DNA of 64,000 bases from Pedobacter psychrodurus (GTDB taxonomy: Bacteria; Bacteroidota; Bacteroidia; Sphingobacteriales; Sphingobacteriaceae): positions 186,001-250,000 of the forward strand of contig NZ_SJSO01000007.1 in NCBI RefSeq assembly GCF_004331735.1. The letters run 5' to 3'. Below the pieces are notes generated by a model, which saw nothing but the letters and a program-made list of their open reading frames with translations, was not told the origin of the DNA and made no database searches. Shown piece by piece: positions 33,742-42,500 of this stretch (within the stretch, counting starts at the first letter, position 1; every line of letters starts with the position of its first letter). Made by a program: the position numbers and the translations under genes.

Positions 33742-35043
33742 ATGGCAACCGTAAACAAAACTACTCCAGCAAAGAAAAAAAATAAAGATTCGCTATTTAA
33801 CAGAATCAATAAATGGCTTCACCTCTGGCTTGGCCTAATATCGGGCGTCATTGTTCTTATTGTTTGTATAACAGGCTGTATATGGGTTTTTAATGAAGAA
33901 ATTACAGGTTTATTGGAGCCTGAAACCAAAATTGAAAAACAGGATAAACCCGTAATTACACCCTCACAGCTGAGTGCCATTGCGTTTAAGCTTTATCCTG
34001 AAAAAATTCCTTCGTATGCACAATATCAGCAGGGAAGGGCAATCAGTTTAAATCTGAAGGGAAAAAAGGACGAAGGCAGAAGAGGAGGTGGAACAAGCCT
34101 GAAAATTAATCCTTACACAGGTGAAGTGATTAGCACAGTGGTGCATAAAAAAGGAGAAGTAGATTTTTTTAGGTTTATCCTCAACGGTCACCGTTTTTTG
34201 TGGCTGCCTTACGCCATCGGAAGGCCGATTGTAAACTATGGTACCATGATATTTGTGGTTTTGTTAATTACAGGCTTAATCTGGTGGTACCCTGAAAAAT
34301 GGAACAAGTCTACCCGCGATAAGAGTTTCAAGATTAAGTGGGGTGCCTCATTTAAAAGATTAAACCTCGATCTGCACAATGTACTTGGCTTTTACTCTTT
34401 GATATTTTTGCTATTTATTGCCTTAACTGGAATGGTATATGGCATTAAGTGGTACAGCGAAGGTTTATATTGGGTAACTTCAGGGGGAGATAAATTGGGC
34501 GATTTCCAGCGTCTGGAGTCGGATTCTTTGGCCATTGGAAAATTTTATACACCACAAAAAGCGATGGATCTGGCCTGGCAAAAGGTAATTGCCCGCCATC
34601 CAAAATCGCAAGGTTTTTACTATAATTTTCCCGATACTTCAAAAGCGAAAGCCACGATCAATATTACAGTTTATCCCAATACAGGTCAGTTTTACAATAA
34701 CCAGGGGTATACTTTCGATCAGCATACTTTAAAAGAATTTAAGCGCGAAGGTGTTTATTCCATCTCATATGAAGAAGCTGGATTTAGTGGTAAACTCAGA
34801 AAAATGAATTACGATATCCATGTGGGGAGTATTTTGGGTTTTCCTGGTAAAGTAATGGCTTTTTTGGCTTCGTTAATTGGGGCTAGTTTGCCGATAACTG
34901 GTTTTCTGATCTGGTACGGTAGGAAATTCAAGAAGAAAGCTGCAAAGAAAGAACCCGTATTAACCGAAGGTGGAAATAACAAGACTAATTTTAAGCCGAG
35001 GGCTAAAATTCTGGTCAAAAAGGTTGAAGAAGTCTTGGAATAA
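33742..35043 (+). CDS. PepSY-domain inner-membrane protein, XusC-like (putative ferrisiderophore reductase)
   Basis: The 433-residue protein has four predicted membrane helices: HLWLGLISGVIVLIVCITG near the N-terminus, a pair in the middle (MIFVVLLITGLIWWYP and VLGFYSLIFLLFIALTGMV), and one near residue 390. Two periplasmic PepSY regions lie between them. His residues at helix ends (W-L-H-LWLG, DLHNVLG, DIHVGS) are positioned as in haem-binding ferric reductases of the FoxB/FiuB type. It probably reduces siderophore-bound Fe(III) at the inner membrane. It is last in the operon; a REP-like repeat and a terminator follow. Confidence 0.87.
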   Translation: MATVNKTTPAKKKNKDSLFNRINKWLHLWLGLISGVIVLIVCITGCIWVFNEEITGLLEPETKIEKQDKPVITPSQLSAIAFKLYPEKIPSYAQYQQGRAISLNLKGKKDEGRRGGGTSLKINPYTGEVISTVVHKKGEVDFFRFILNGHRFLWLPYAIGRPIVNYGTMIFVVLLITGLIWWYPEKWNKSTRDKSFKIKWGASFKRLNLDLHNVLGFYSLIFLLFIALTGMVYGIKWYSEGLYWVTSGGDKLGDFQRLESDSLAIGKFYTPQKAMDLAWQKVIARHPKSQGFYYNFPDTSKAKATINITVYPNTGQFYNNQGYTFDQHTLKEFKREGVYSISYEEAGFSGKLRKMNYDIHVGSILGFPGKVMAFLASLIGASLPITGFLIWYGRKFKKKAAKKEPVLTEGGNNKTNFKPRAKILVKKVEEVLE

Positions 35044-35108
35044 TTTAATAATTAGTTAACCACAGATCTATACCGATAAACATGGATTTTATATCTGGCT
35101 GCGAGGAA

Positions 35109-35205
35109 TCGTCATTGCGAGAAGGCTATTTCAGCCGACGAAGCAATCTTACAACGATCGCTACTAGCGTGCGCTTTAAGATTGCTTCGTGCCTCGCAAT
35201 GACGA
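35109..35205. repeat. REP/MITE-like inverted repeat, subtype A
   Basis: Outer arms TCGTCATTGCGAG (35109-35121) and CTCGCAATGACGA (35193-35205) and inner arms ACGAAGCAATCTTA (35138-35151) and TAAGATTGCTTCGT (35177-35190) are both perfectly complementary. This is a widespread type of intergenic repeat in Bacteroidota. Its ends TCGTCATT...AATGACGA are shared with the two copies at 37100 and 39313. Confidence 0.85.
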
Positions 35206-35299
35206 ATTTTTATAGGATTGTGTAATTGGGAATTTATTTCAGCATCGCTCTCGTTATATCTCGATCTAGATATAAAAATCGGAAAAGGAAGTGATAAAA

Positions 35300-35337
35300 A
35301 AAGAAAACCCGGACATTGTCCGGGTTTTCTTTTTTTA
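35300..35337. terminator. Strong bidirectional terminator
   Basis: A perfect 15-bp stem (35300-35314 with 35318-35332) has a 3-base loop and a core of CCCGGAC. A-rich and T-rich flanks give a U tract in both directions. It separates the xus operon side from the convergent small gene at 35343. Confidence 0.9.
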
Positions 35338-35342
35338 ATGCT

Positions 35343-35543
35343 TTACAATTTTACCTTTTTAGCTTTTGGTTCAAGTTTTTCAGGTAATTGTATCGATAAA
35401 ATTAAATCAATGCTTTCCGAGTTGGTTTCATAATCGGCTGCAATTTTTTCCCATCTTTTTAATTCTGACTGTAAGGTTTCGATTTCCTTACCCAATGATT
35501 CGATCTTATTCTGGATTGATTTTCTAACGTTTGTATTTGCCAT
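35343..35543 (-). CDS. Small coiled-coil protein (66 residues)
   Basis: The product is almost entirely one charged helix with heptad-like spacing (IQNKIESLGKEIETLQSELKR), then a Pro-containing basic tail ending PKAKKVKL. No family is recognised. It has its own terminator immediately downstream (35300-35337) and diverges from the FNR-like regulator, which supports a real gene. A role as a small structural or nucleic-acid-associated protein would fit the basic tail, but this is a guess. Confidence 0.6.
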   Translation of the reverse strand: MANTNVRKSIQNKIESLGKEIETLQSELKRWEKIAADYETNSESIDLILSIQLPEKLEPKAKKVKL

Positions 35544-35686
35544 AACACAAAATTATGATTTGATGGCATATCTTTAAACTTCTTTGCGATAAGGATGCCT
35601 ATAAAAAATGCTAAGTGTTCTATTTCAATGAGTTTTATTCTCAGATAATTTTCAACAATAGTGAAGAATCGCTGAATTTGCGCACG

Positions 35687-35716
35687 ATAGCAAATAATTG
35701 TGCAATCATTTGCTAT
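35687..35716. promoter_or_regulatory. Near-perfect 30-bp palindrome before the FNR-like regulator gene
   Basis: Outer arms ATAGCAAAT (35687-35695) and ATTTGCTAT (35708-35716) are perfect; inner arms ATTG and CAAT (35697-35700, 35703-35706) also pair, so 13 of 15 positions are symmetric. It ends 24 bp before the ATG at 35741. It could be an operator for autoregulation or a leader hairpin. Confidence 0.55.
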
Positions 35717-35740
35717 TTTTACCCACCATCCCTTACAAAT

Positions 35741-36424
35741 ATGAAGAAAAATAGTAATTGCGATCTTAAAAGCTGTTTTATGTGCCAACTCACATTAAAA
35801 GAATGGCATCCTGCCATTGAGAGCCATAAACGGAATTTTATCGCTAAAAAAGGGGAAGTAATTATCAAAGAGGGCGATCCGGTGAGCGGTGTTTACTTTG
35901 TTACTTCGGGCAATGTAAAAGTGCATAAACAGTGGGGCGATAAGGAATTGATTTTACGTTTTGCAAACGATGGTGCCATATTCGGGCATCGGGGAATCAG
36001 CAGCAGTATTTCTACTTACCCAATCTCAGCAACTGCTTTAGAAACCACGAAGCTTTGTTTTGTTGATATCGAATTTTTTAAAACCACCATTAAAGTAAAC
36101 CAGGAATTTGCCTATGGTTTATTGATGTTTTATGCCGACGAGCTGCATGCCTCAGAAAAGAAAATGCGTAATTTAGCCTTAATGTCGGTTAAAGGAAGGC
36201 TAGCAGTGGCTATTTTAGGATTGAGAGATCAATTTGGATTAGATGCTGAAGGGTTTTTAAATCTAGCATTAAGCCGTCAGGATCTGGCTGCTTTTACCGG
36301 CGCAACTTACGAAACCGTTTTTAGAACGATGAATGAACTGCTCGCTGAAAAATTAATACTTGTGAAAGGAAAGCAAATCGGTATTTTAGACGAAGCTGGG
36401 CTGACAGACTTGAGTAGCAAATAA
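35741..36424 (+). CDS. Crp/Fnr-family regulator with FNR-like cysteine set
   Basis: From the ATG at 35741 the product has 227 residues; an in-frame ATG at 35615 would add a tail that includes the palindrome region. Cysteines sit at C7, C12 and C15, with a fourth at C106. In E. coli FNR the ligands are C20, C23, C29 and C122, so the spacing from third to fourth is nearly the same (91 against 93), which suggests a redox-sensing iron-sulfur cluster. The cNMP-fold core spans about 25-145 and the HTH about 175-215, with recognition helix ETVFR matching FNR's ETISR. It heads a pair with mobA (12 bp gap) next to the nitrate island, its likely target; a TGA-N6-TCA site lies at 48046-48061. Confidence 0.87.
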   Translation: MKKNSNCDLKSCFMCQLTLKEWHPAIESHKRNFIAKKGEVIIKEGDPVSGVYFVTSGNVKVHKQWGDKELILRFANDGAIFGHRGISSSISTYPISATALETTKLCFVDIEFFKTTIKVNQEFAYGLLMFYADELHASEKKMRNLALMSVKGRLAVAILGLRDQFGLDAEGFLNLALSRQDLAAFTGATYETVFRTMNELLAEKLILVKGKQIGILDEAGLTDLSSK

Positions 36425-36436
36425 ATTAAAATTTAT

Positions 36437-37021
36437 ATGTTGGGAATCGTTTTATGTGGTGGTCAGAGTTTGCGCATGGGCACTGATAAAGGTTTACTCA
36501 GCCATCAGGATAAACTATGGGCACAGGTAGCGTGCGATAAGCTAAGCTCGCTTAATCTCCCAGTAAAATTTTCGGTTAATCCATTACAGCAACTAAGCTA
36601 TGTTGGTTATTTCGGGAATGAGCAATTAATTATAGACAATCCTTCTCTTGATATCAAGGGGCCTTTATTGGGCGTACTTTCTGCTCATTTATCAAATCCA
36701 GAAGAAGATTTGTTTTTATTGGCCTGCGATATGCTGCTGATGGAAACCAGATTGTTGGAAAAACTTATTCACTCGTTTAAAGCTGATGAGGCTTTCGATG
36801 CTTATGTTTTTATTAAGGATAACCAGCAAGAACCCTTGTGTGGGATTTATAAAGCTAAAGGTTTGAAAAATATAATAAACCTACTTCAAACCAACGGTTT
36901 GGCTAAACACAGCATGAAATACATTTTAAGCAATTTGCGTGTTTGCGAAATTGCCGTCGACGACCAGGATTATCGTTATTTCGGGAATTTTAATTCTCAT
37001 GCCGAAATTAATGGCTTATAA
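36437..37021 (+). CDS. mobA: Molybdenum cofactor guanylyltransferase
   Basis: MobA attaches GMP to molybdopterin to make the guanine-dinucleotide cofactor that the nitrate reductase of this island needs. The 194-residue protein has the nucleotide-binding signature LCGGQSLRMGTDKG at the N-terminus, the Asp motif LLACDML, and the product-side motif QEPLCGIYK. Its length is normal for MobA. It follows the FNR-like regulator gene by 12 bp and is probably co-transcribed with it. Confidence 0.92.
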   Translation: MLGIVLCGGQSLRMGTDKGLLSHQDKLWAQVACDKLSSLNLPVKFSVNPLQQLSYVGYFGNEQLIIDNPSLDIKGPLLGVLSAHLSNPEEDLFLLACDMLLMETRLLEKLIHSFKADEAFDAYVFIKDNQQEPLCGIYKAKGLKNIINLLQTNGLAKHSMKYILSNLRVCEIAVDDQDYRYFGNFNSHAEINGL

Positions 37022-37099
37022 CCTGATTATCGTCATCTCCACTCCAATGTTTTTTTTGTTAAAAACTGATCTCTACCATTGACAGATCCCTATAGAAGG

Positions 37100-37193
37100 T
37101 CGTCATTCTCGCGCAGGCGGGAATCTTAAAGCTTATTGCATTATCTAAAAGGGATGCCTTTGGCACGATTCCCAATCAAGTTGGGAATGACGA
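37100..37193 (+). repeat. REP/MITE-like repeat, subtype B, copy 1
   Basis: It begins TCGTCATTC (37100-37108) with an internal GC-rich hairpin of the CGC-gcag-GCG type, and ends with the hairpin TTCCCAA-tcaag-TTGGGAA and GAATGACGA (37185-37193). The same ends recur at 39313-39449 around different internal sequence. Confidence 0.85.
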
Positions 37194-37286
37194 TTCCACG
37201 CAATATATTAATTCATTAAAATCACCTGTTATTCATATTAATTTTTATACAATAAATTAAACCTTGAAATGACGATCCCTGTAGCT

Positions 37287-38768
37287 TTACAAAAGCTGTA
37301 ATACTGATTGATCAATTTTAGTGAAATTATCTTTCTCTCCTTCACAAAGCACACAGCAATAACTTTCTGGTAAATCTTTAAATGCCGCGCCTGGATTAAT
37401 ATTATTTTCAATTTCTCCGATCCGCTCATTGTACACAGTTAAACAGTTGTTACATTGATATAAAAAATCGCCATCTTTTATTACGATTTCTTCTGCTTGG
37501 AAGTTTTGTTTTTGTTTGCCTATTTTAATGGCATTTAAACGATATTTATAGAACTTAAATATCGAACGTCTTACTTGTTCTGGTAACAGAAAGCTGGGGT
37601 TGCTTCGGCTAAAAATTTCGCCTGTACGCTCATTGGGGTTAAAATCTTTCGCACATAAAATATCATAAACTGGGAACAATTTTACACCCAATAAATTAAT
37701 GAGGTGGCGTTTTTGGATCAGGATACTACTAAAAACCTCACTTTTCTTGCGGGTTTTAATACCAAAACAGATCCCAAATGTTCGGGTATCATCAATGCTT
37801 AAATGTTTAACCAGAAAGCTTTTTAGTGCCAAACCTTCGTTACAGTTATCTTCTACCTGAAAATTTAGTTCATTTGCAGCGTGCCGCATATTAATCTCAA
37901 ATTCTTCGAGCAGGGCATTCCAAAGGCTTTTATCTTTTTCATCTATTCCTTTTATTATAATGGTTTTCCAGGATGTACAGCACAACTGACCAAGTTTGGT
38001 ATCTAAACAAAGTTGACACAGTTTCTTTAAAAATGGAATGCTGAACAATTCATCACGCCTGTAAATGCCCAACCAATATCTGTTGTTGTACCGATTTAAA
38101 CCTTCGTAGTAAGGCAGGTTGAACGAAGATAGGGATACGGTGTTTTCAGCAGGTTTAAGAATAAAGTTTTCCTGATCTAAAAGTGCAAAAAGATCTTCGC
38201 CATTGGCTAATGCATTATCTACAAATCGTGTTGGATTATTTTTGATAATGGTTTCCACGGCTTTGGTAACCTCAGCAAGGTGGTTTGTATAGCAGAGTTG
38301 ATTCCACTCGTAGGTTACATTGGTTTTAGGAAAGCGGATAATCAAATGCCAGTAATGTTCTGATTGTGAAGAAGCAATCCAGTTAATATTGCCTGTTAAC
38401 ATGGGCGTAAAACTCTGATCGCTATCGCAGATATTTACTTTTACTGAAGGTTTAAAATCGATATCATCCAAAATATCTTTATACACGCCTTCGGTAAGCC
38501 AGGTTTTGCGGATAAAAATTTCTTCAGCTGGGTAAGAACTAATAATATTCGGAAAGTTATTGGTGTCTACCTCATAATCGATCCTAAGTTTATCCATTTC
38601 GACCGTAAATATGTCAATATTGTAGGTTGTAGTATCAATCAATAACTGTTGGCGGAGGCCAAAACGAACATATTGTATCCTAGCTTTTGTTGCCGCGACT
38701 AAAATGTTGTACAGGTTGCCCGGTGATATGATGCCACCTGGAAAGTTAATGATGATGGTTTGATACAT
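37287..38768 (-). CDS. Sulfite/nitrite-reductase-like protein fused to a C-terminal rubredoxin
   Basis: The last 55 residues of this 493-residue protein are a rubredoxin: QCNNCLTVYN, then NPGAAFKDLP and CCVLC supply two C-x2-C pairs. The remainder resembles the ferredoxin-nitrite/sulfite reductase fold, with two half-domain signatures (INFPGGIISPGNLYNIL...GLRQQLLI, and GQLCCTSWKTIIIKGI). The C-x5-C...C-x3-C ligands for the 4Fe-4S/siroheme centre are absent, so it is unlikely to reduce nitrite itself. The gene follows the nitrate-reductase-associated protein gene by 3 bp. I infer an electron-transfer or assembly role in nitrate assimilation. Such fusions are annotated only as rubredoxin. Confidence 0.75.
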   Translation of the reverse strand: MYQTIIINFPGGIISPGNLYNILVAATKARIQYVRFGLRQQLLIDTTTYNIDIFTVEMDKLRIDYEVDTNNFPNIISSYPAEEIFIRKTWLTEGVYKDILDDIDFKPSVKVNICDSDQSFTPMLTGNINWIASSQSEHYWHLIIRFPKTNVTYEWNQLCYTNHLAEVTKAVETIIKNNPTRFVDNALANGEDLFALLDQENFILKPAENTVSLSSFNLPYYEGLNRYNNRYWLGIYRRDELFSIPFLKKLCQLCLDTKLGQLCCTSWKTIIIKGIDEKDKSLWNALLEEFEINMRHAANELNFQVEDNCNEGLALKSFLVKHLSIDDTRTFGICFGIKTRKKSEVFSSILIQKRHLINLLGVKLFPVYDILCAKDFNPNERTGEIFSRSNPSFLLPEQVRRSIFKFYKYRLNAIKIGKQKQNFQAEEIVIKDGDFLYQCNNCLTVYNERIGEIENNINPGAAFKDLPESYCCVLCEGEKDNFTKIDQSVLQLL

Positions 38769-38771
38769 GAT

Positions 38772-39278
38772 TTAGCTATTTAGAAGTCCAAATTCTACTA
38801 CTGCTTTAGGGAAGTTCTTGTTTTCGTGCCCAGGCCGGCATAATTTTAAAAGTGCAAATCTTTGGATATTGGTGAGTTTTCTCCATTCACTTATAGAAAT
38901 AAATAGTTGTAGTTCTGCTGATTTTTCTTGGAGCATGCTTGGTATTTGATGTAAATTTCCCCAATCGGGTAGCGGATCGATAGCTAGCGTGGTAGCTTGA
39001 TTTCCGGTATATTTGGTAATCAGGCCAATCAGAAATTGGTGGTACCTATCTGTTTGTTCCTGAGTTGAAACCGGGAGTAAAGCCAGTTGGATTCTTTCTG
39101 ATGGATGAAATTTACTCCATTCTGCCAATTTTAACTTTATTCCTGCTGCATCCATCTTAAAACGGACTACCATAGGAATGCAACGCATATTTTCTTCAAT
39201 AAAATCTTCTTCGAACTCAAAATATTCAATTCCTTTAAGATTTTTAAATTCTGAAGGACCCATTTTTACTTTCATCAT
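38772..39278 (-). CDS. Nitrate-reductase-associated protein (Nitr_red_assoc family)
   Basis: The 168-residue product matches the family of conserved nitrate-reductase-associated proteins first noted beside cyanobacterial narB. Typical stretches are YFEFEEDFIEENMRCIPMVVR and GIKLKLAEWSKF, followed by ER.QL. It has no membrane helix or cofactor motif. The role is unknown, but linkage to assimilatory nitrate reductase is consistent across phyla. The start could be any of the Met codons at residues 1, 2 or 6. It precedes the rubredoxin fusion by 3 bp and is separated from the nitrate reductase by repeat copy 2. Confidence 0.8.
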   Translation of the reverse strand: MMKVKMGPSEFKNLKGIEYFEFEEDFIEENMRCIPMVVRFKMDAAGIKLKLAEWSKFHPSERIQLALLPVSTQEQTDRYHQFLIGLITKYTGNQATTLAIDPLPDWGNLHQIPSMLQEKSAELQLFISISEWRKLTNIQRFALLKLCRPGHENKNFPKAVVEFGLLNS

Positions 39279-39312
39279 TTTGTTTTATTTTAAAATATTC
39301 TTTAGCAATCTA

Positions 39313-39449
39313 TCGTCATTCCCGCGCAGGCGGGAATCTTAATGCAACCTACAAAACCTACCGAAGCATTACGATTATTCATAAGTTTTCCTTTTATTCA
39401 GAGGCATTCATGAGCACTCTGTGGTTCCCAATCAAGTTGGGAATGACGA
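39313..39449 (+). repeat. REP/MITE-like repeat, subtype B, copy 2
   Basis: It begins TCGTCATTC (39313-39321) with hairpin CCCGC-gcag-GCGGG, and ends with hairpin TTCCCAA-tcaag-TTGGGAA and GAATGACGA (39441-39449). The end modules are nearly identical to copy 1 and in the same orientation, while the middle is longer and unrelated. Confidence 0.85.
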
Positions 39450-39523
39450 TACGTCGCACCCTGTCACCTCAACTCCTTTGTTTTTTCTAAAACTAATCTT
39501 TCAGGCTGACGGACCGCTAAAAC

Positions 39524-42500
39524 TTATAATCTATCTGCTAAAGCAGGTTTAGGTTCTGTTTTTAACACGTTTAAAACCGAATCCAAAATTGCTTTTACTT
39601 CTGGTCGGCAGCTGCCACAACCCATTCCGGCGCCTGTTAACTGGCAGAGCTGCAAATGATCTTTACAGCCATCTTTTATTTTATTGATGAGATTACCCTC
39701 GCCAACATTATTACAGCTGCATACGGTTTTGCCAATAACAGGCTCGGTTGTTTTACCGCTCCTTAATAGTTGAAGCCGTTTTTCGCTCAGCTCCATTTTA
39801 TTTTCGATCAGGTTTCTGAATTCTAAGAATTCACTTTTGTCACCGATTAATATCGCGCCAACAAGTTTGTCGTTGTGTACAATACATTTTTTGTAGTAAC
39901 GTTTGGCTTTATCGGTAAAAATAATTTCCTCATATGTGGGATCGTTGTTAGGTATTTCGGCCAAACCTAAAGAACATAGTTCAAGACTGTGCATTTTAAG
40001 GATATTCATGAGCAGACTGCCCTGGTAAAATTTCGCAATATCTCCGCAAAGAAACCGCGCCACTATTTCCGCCTGTTGTTCTGCTGCTGCGGTAATGCCG
40101 TACATCTGGCCTTTAAATTCTGCAATTTCGCCAATGGCATAAATATCTTTTTCATTGGTTCTCAGGTATTCATCCACTACAACACCTCTTTTGCATTCTA
40201 TACCGGCATCTTTAATTAATTCGGTGTTAGGTACAGTACCGATGGCGATTACCAGAGATTCGCAATCGATTAATAGGCCACTTTTTAAACGGATACCCGA
40301 AATGCTTTTTTCGCCGATAATCCGGTCTACCTCATCGTTGTAGAAGATTTCGATGCCCTTGCTGATCAGTTCTTCATGCAATAATTGACTGCCCAATGCA
40401 TCTAACTGGCGACCCATTAACCTTGATATCCTTTGGATGATGGTCACTTTTGATCCGGTTTCGGCAAGCGAAGTAGCCAGCTCAATACCCAGTAATCCAC
40501 CGCCAACAATTACCGCTTTTCCATTTGTGCTATCGACATGTTTTTTAAAACTGTCGGCATCGTTACGGCTGCGCATGGTAAATATACCATTTAGCTTAGG
40601 GATATCTTTAAGCATAAAAGCCCTGCTTCCGGTAGCCAGGAGCAGGATATCGTAATGATGGGTTTCGCCATTGCTATCTGTAACTGTTTTATCTTCTTTG
40701 TTAATCTTCTCGATCCCCAAACCACGATGCAGCTTAATTTTGTAATCGTTTTCCTCGTTATCGCTCATTTTAATGAGGTTATTCCATGGCAAAGTGCCAA
40801 TGATGTAATCGGGGAGAAGTACCCGGTTATAAAAAGGAAAATTCTCTTTACTGAAAATTTCGATATCATCTTCAGTATTTAAGGCCCTGTAACTTTTAAC
40901 AAAACCACAGGCACCAGCTCCCGCGCCTATAACGATGATCTTTTGTCTGGCTTTTTTATAGCGTTTTACCTGTACCGCACTGAACTTAAAATCGGGTTCT
41001 TTGCTTTGAGGATCAACCAAATTATTGGTGAGGTTATTTACCCGGTTTAAATCACTTTTCAAGATTTTGCCCCAATGCATGGGCATAAAAACTACTCCGG
41101 TTTTAATATCTTCCGAAAATTTAGCCTTTACGCGTACATTTCCACGTAAACTGGAAATCTCGATAATATCATTGTCTTTAATGTTCCGAGCTTCAGCATC
41201 AACTGGGTTAATTTCTAAAAAAGACTCACCAATGTGCTGGTTCAGTTTATTTACCTTGCCGGTTTTGCTCCGTGTATGCCATTGATCCCTGATTCTTCCG
41301 GTCGTCAAAATCAGTGGGTGTTCAGGTGTTAAAGCTTCTGATTGATTTTGGTCATCAAATGATAGGATATTGGCTTTTTTATCTGCGGTATAAAATTGAT
41401 GATCGGTAAATAATCTAGCCATTCCAAATGCTGTTTCTTCTTTTGGGTACGGCCATTGAACGGCTCTTTTATCTTTTAAGATCTGGTAATTAAGGCCGCT
41501 GATATCAATGTTGGTTCCAGCGGTTAAAGCTGCATGCTCGTCGTATATTTCGGAAGCGTTTTTAAAGTCGAAACCATGGTAGCCCATTTTTTTTGCAAAT
41601 CGGCAGATAATTTCCGAATCTGGCAAGGCTTCTCCAGGCGCTTCTGTTACTTTGCTGAGGTAAGAGATATAGCGGCCTGCATTAGTCATGGTGCCTTCTT
41701 TTTCTACCCATGCAGCCGCAGGCAATACCACATCAGCATATTTTAAGGTTTCTACCTTATTACTAATATCCTGAACAACAACAAACTTTGCCTTTTTTAA
41801 TCCTTCTTCTGCTACACGAACATCAGGTAGGCTGATCAGCGGGTTGGTGCATAAAATCCATACTGCTTTGAGTTTTCCAGTATTCAGCTCATCGAACATC
41901 TCGGTGGCGGTTAATCCTGGTTTAGGTTGTATGGTACCTAATGGGATCTGCCAAAATTTTTCAACTTCATTCCGGTGACTTTCGTTGGCTAAAACACGAT
42001 GTGCAGGTAATAAATTACTTAAGCCGCCAACTTCGCGGCCGCCCATGGCATTTGGCTGTCCGGTAAGTGAAAAAGGTCCGCTTCCAGGTTTGCCAATATG
42101 ACCAGTAATCAGGTTTAGGTTGATTAATGAAAGGTTTTTATTGGTACCCACCACACTTTGGTTAAGCCCCATAGTCCACATGCTGATAAAACCTTTTGCA
42201 TTGCCGATGTAAGATGCCGCTAAACGAATATCAAGCTCTGCTATACCACAAATTACTGCCGCTTCCGCTAACGAAGTTTCGAAAACGGTAGTGCGGTATT
42301 TTTCATAACCGTTAGTACTGTTGATGATAAAATCTGAGTCAATTTTTCCATCTTCAATCAAACATCTGCCTATGGCATGGTGAAGGGTAATATCGGTACC
42401 TGGATTAAGCTGTAAATGAACATTGGCAATTGAACAGGTTTGGGTTTTTCGAGGGTCGCTAACAATAATCTTTAAATCGGGATTTTTTTGCTTTGCGGCT

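Noticed and set aside
35615..35740. Longer N-terminus for the FNR-like regulator
   Set aside because: The extra 42 codons run through the 30-bp palindrome and have no similarity to the family; the ATG at 35741 puts the cysteines at the usual distance from the N-terminus.
37100..39449. Composite transposon around the rubredoxin pair
   Set aside because: No transposase gene, and the copies are short hairpin-ended repeats of unequal length rather than insertion sequences.
40437..40882. Plus-strand frames of 70-75 codons inside the nitrate reductase gene
   Set aside because: They are shadows of a well-supported gene on the other strand with all its motifs.
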